From Bacteroidota bacterium (lineage in GTDB: Bacteria > Bacteroidota > Bacteroidia > Bacteroidales > UBA10428), in assembly GCA_024640925.1 (NCBI GenBank), contig JAHEEB010000341.1, positions 1-5,698 on the forward strand: DNA of 5,698 nucleotides, written 5' to 3'. A program made the translations under genes and the position numbers. Below the pieces are notes generated by a model. The model had not been told where the DNA came from. It did not search any database and saw only the letters and a program-made list of their open reading frames with translations. Shown here piece after piece: positions 5,637 through 5,698 of this stretch (the first letter of the stretch is position 1; every line of letters starts with the position of its first letter).

Positions 5637-5698
5637 TTAAAATAGTGTATAAATAAATGGTGCAATGGCACTGGCTCCGCCAAAAACAATTAGTAACC
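5637..5698 (-). CDS. DUF5989 family protein, C-terminal end (runs off right edge)
   Basis: Only the last 19 codons and the TAA stop (5639-5637) are in the window. They read LLIVFGGASAIAPFIYTLF, matching the characteristic end of DUF5989 proteins (a hydrophobic helix followed by G-S-A-x-A-P-F-I-Y-T-L-F). Family members are small (about 50 residues) single-pass membrane proteins encoded next to sxtJ-like genes. The reading frame was chosen because it alone gives this motif; the other two minus-strand frames give Cys/His-rich or quickly stopped sequence. Function is unknown; the start lies outside the window. Confidence 0.8.
   Translation of the reverse strand, partial: LLIVFGGASAIAPFIYTLF

Noticed and set aside
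1..5698. CRISPR arrays, tRNA or rRNA genes, insertion-sequence ends
   Set aside because: No regularly spaced identical repeats, no cloverleaf or rRNA stretches and no transposase or paired terminal inverted repeats were seen by eye.

Overview
The window (about 38% G+C by eye) looks like a chromosomal piece of a Bacteroidota bacterium, probably a marine or anaerobic Bacteroidia. The clues are TAnnTTTG-type -7 boxes upstream of genes, signal peptides ending in short S-F-S|Q or S-A|Q sites, frequent lack of strong Shine-Dalgarno sequences, and an SxtJ/DUF5989 gene pair. This is inference from style; there is no rRNA or marker gene to prove it.

Layout. (1) 1-388, minus: the N-terminal 129 residues of a P-loop NTPase that looks like a distant MobB (molybdopterin-guanine dinucleotide biosynthesis adaptor); it runs off the left edge. 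(2) 389-914: a long divergent intergenic region with a possible decayed small membrane-peptide gene, a candidate minus-strand promoter, a near-perfect 13-bp direct repeat, and a -7 box and good Shine-Dalgarno for the next gene. (3) 915-3161, plus: a secreted VIT + vWA protein with an intact MIDAS and an AgmX/TonB-C-like C-terminal module. (4) 3175-3216: a convincing stem-loop/T-tract terminator. (5) 3243-4373, plus: a secreted protein not assignable to a named family, with a His-Gly...Gly-Cys-Gly arrangement typical of clan CD cysteine peptidases. (6) 4374-4525: a convergent spacer with three imperfect 19-bp tandem repeats. (7) 4526-5095, minus: the C-terminal part of DNA polymerase IV (DinB), lacking the catalytic palm and fingers, so almost certainly a pseudogene. 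(8) 5096-5258: non-coding or debris. (9) 5259-5698, minus: sxtJ-like gene preceded by the very end of a DUF5989 gene, the tail of what is usually a carbamoyltransferase/SxtJ/DUF5989 type glycan or secondary-metabolite cluster continuing to the right.

How the genes relate. The two plus-strand genes encode exported proteins and sit in tandem: a MIDAS-bearing adhesion-type protein and a putative cysteine-peptidase-fold protein. A shared envelope or extracellular role is possible, but the terminator between them argues against a simple operon. The right part looks like a genome junction: the DinB remnant abuts the end of the SxtJ/DUF5989 operon, and no trace of the missing DinB half is visible between them. 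The most interesting items are the VIT-vWA/clan CD-like pair and the DinB breakpoint.
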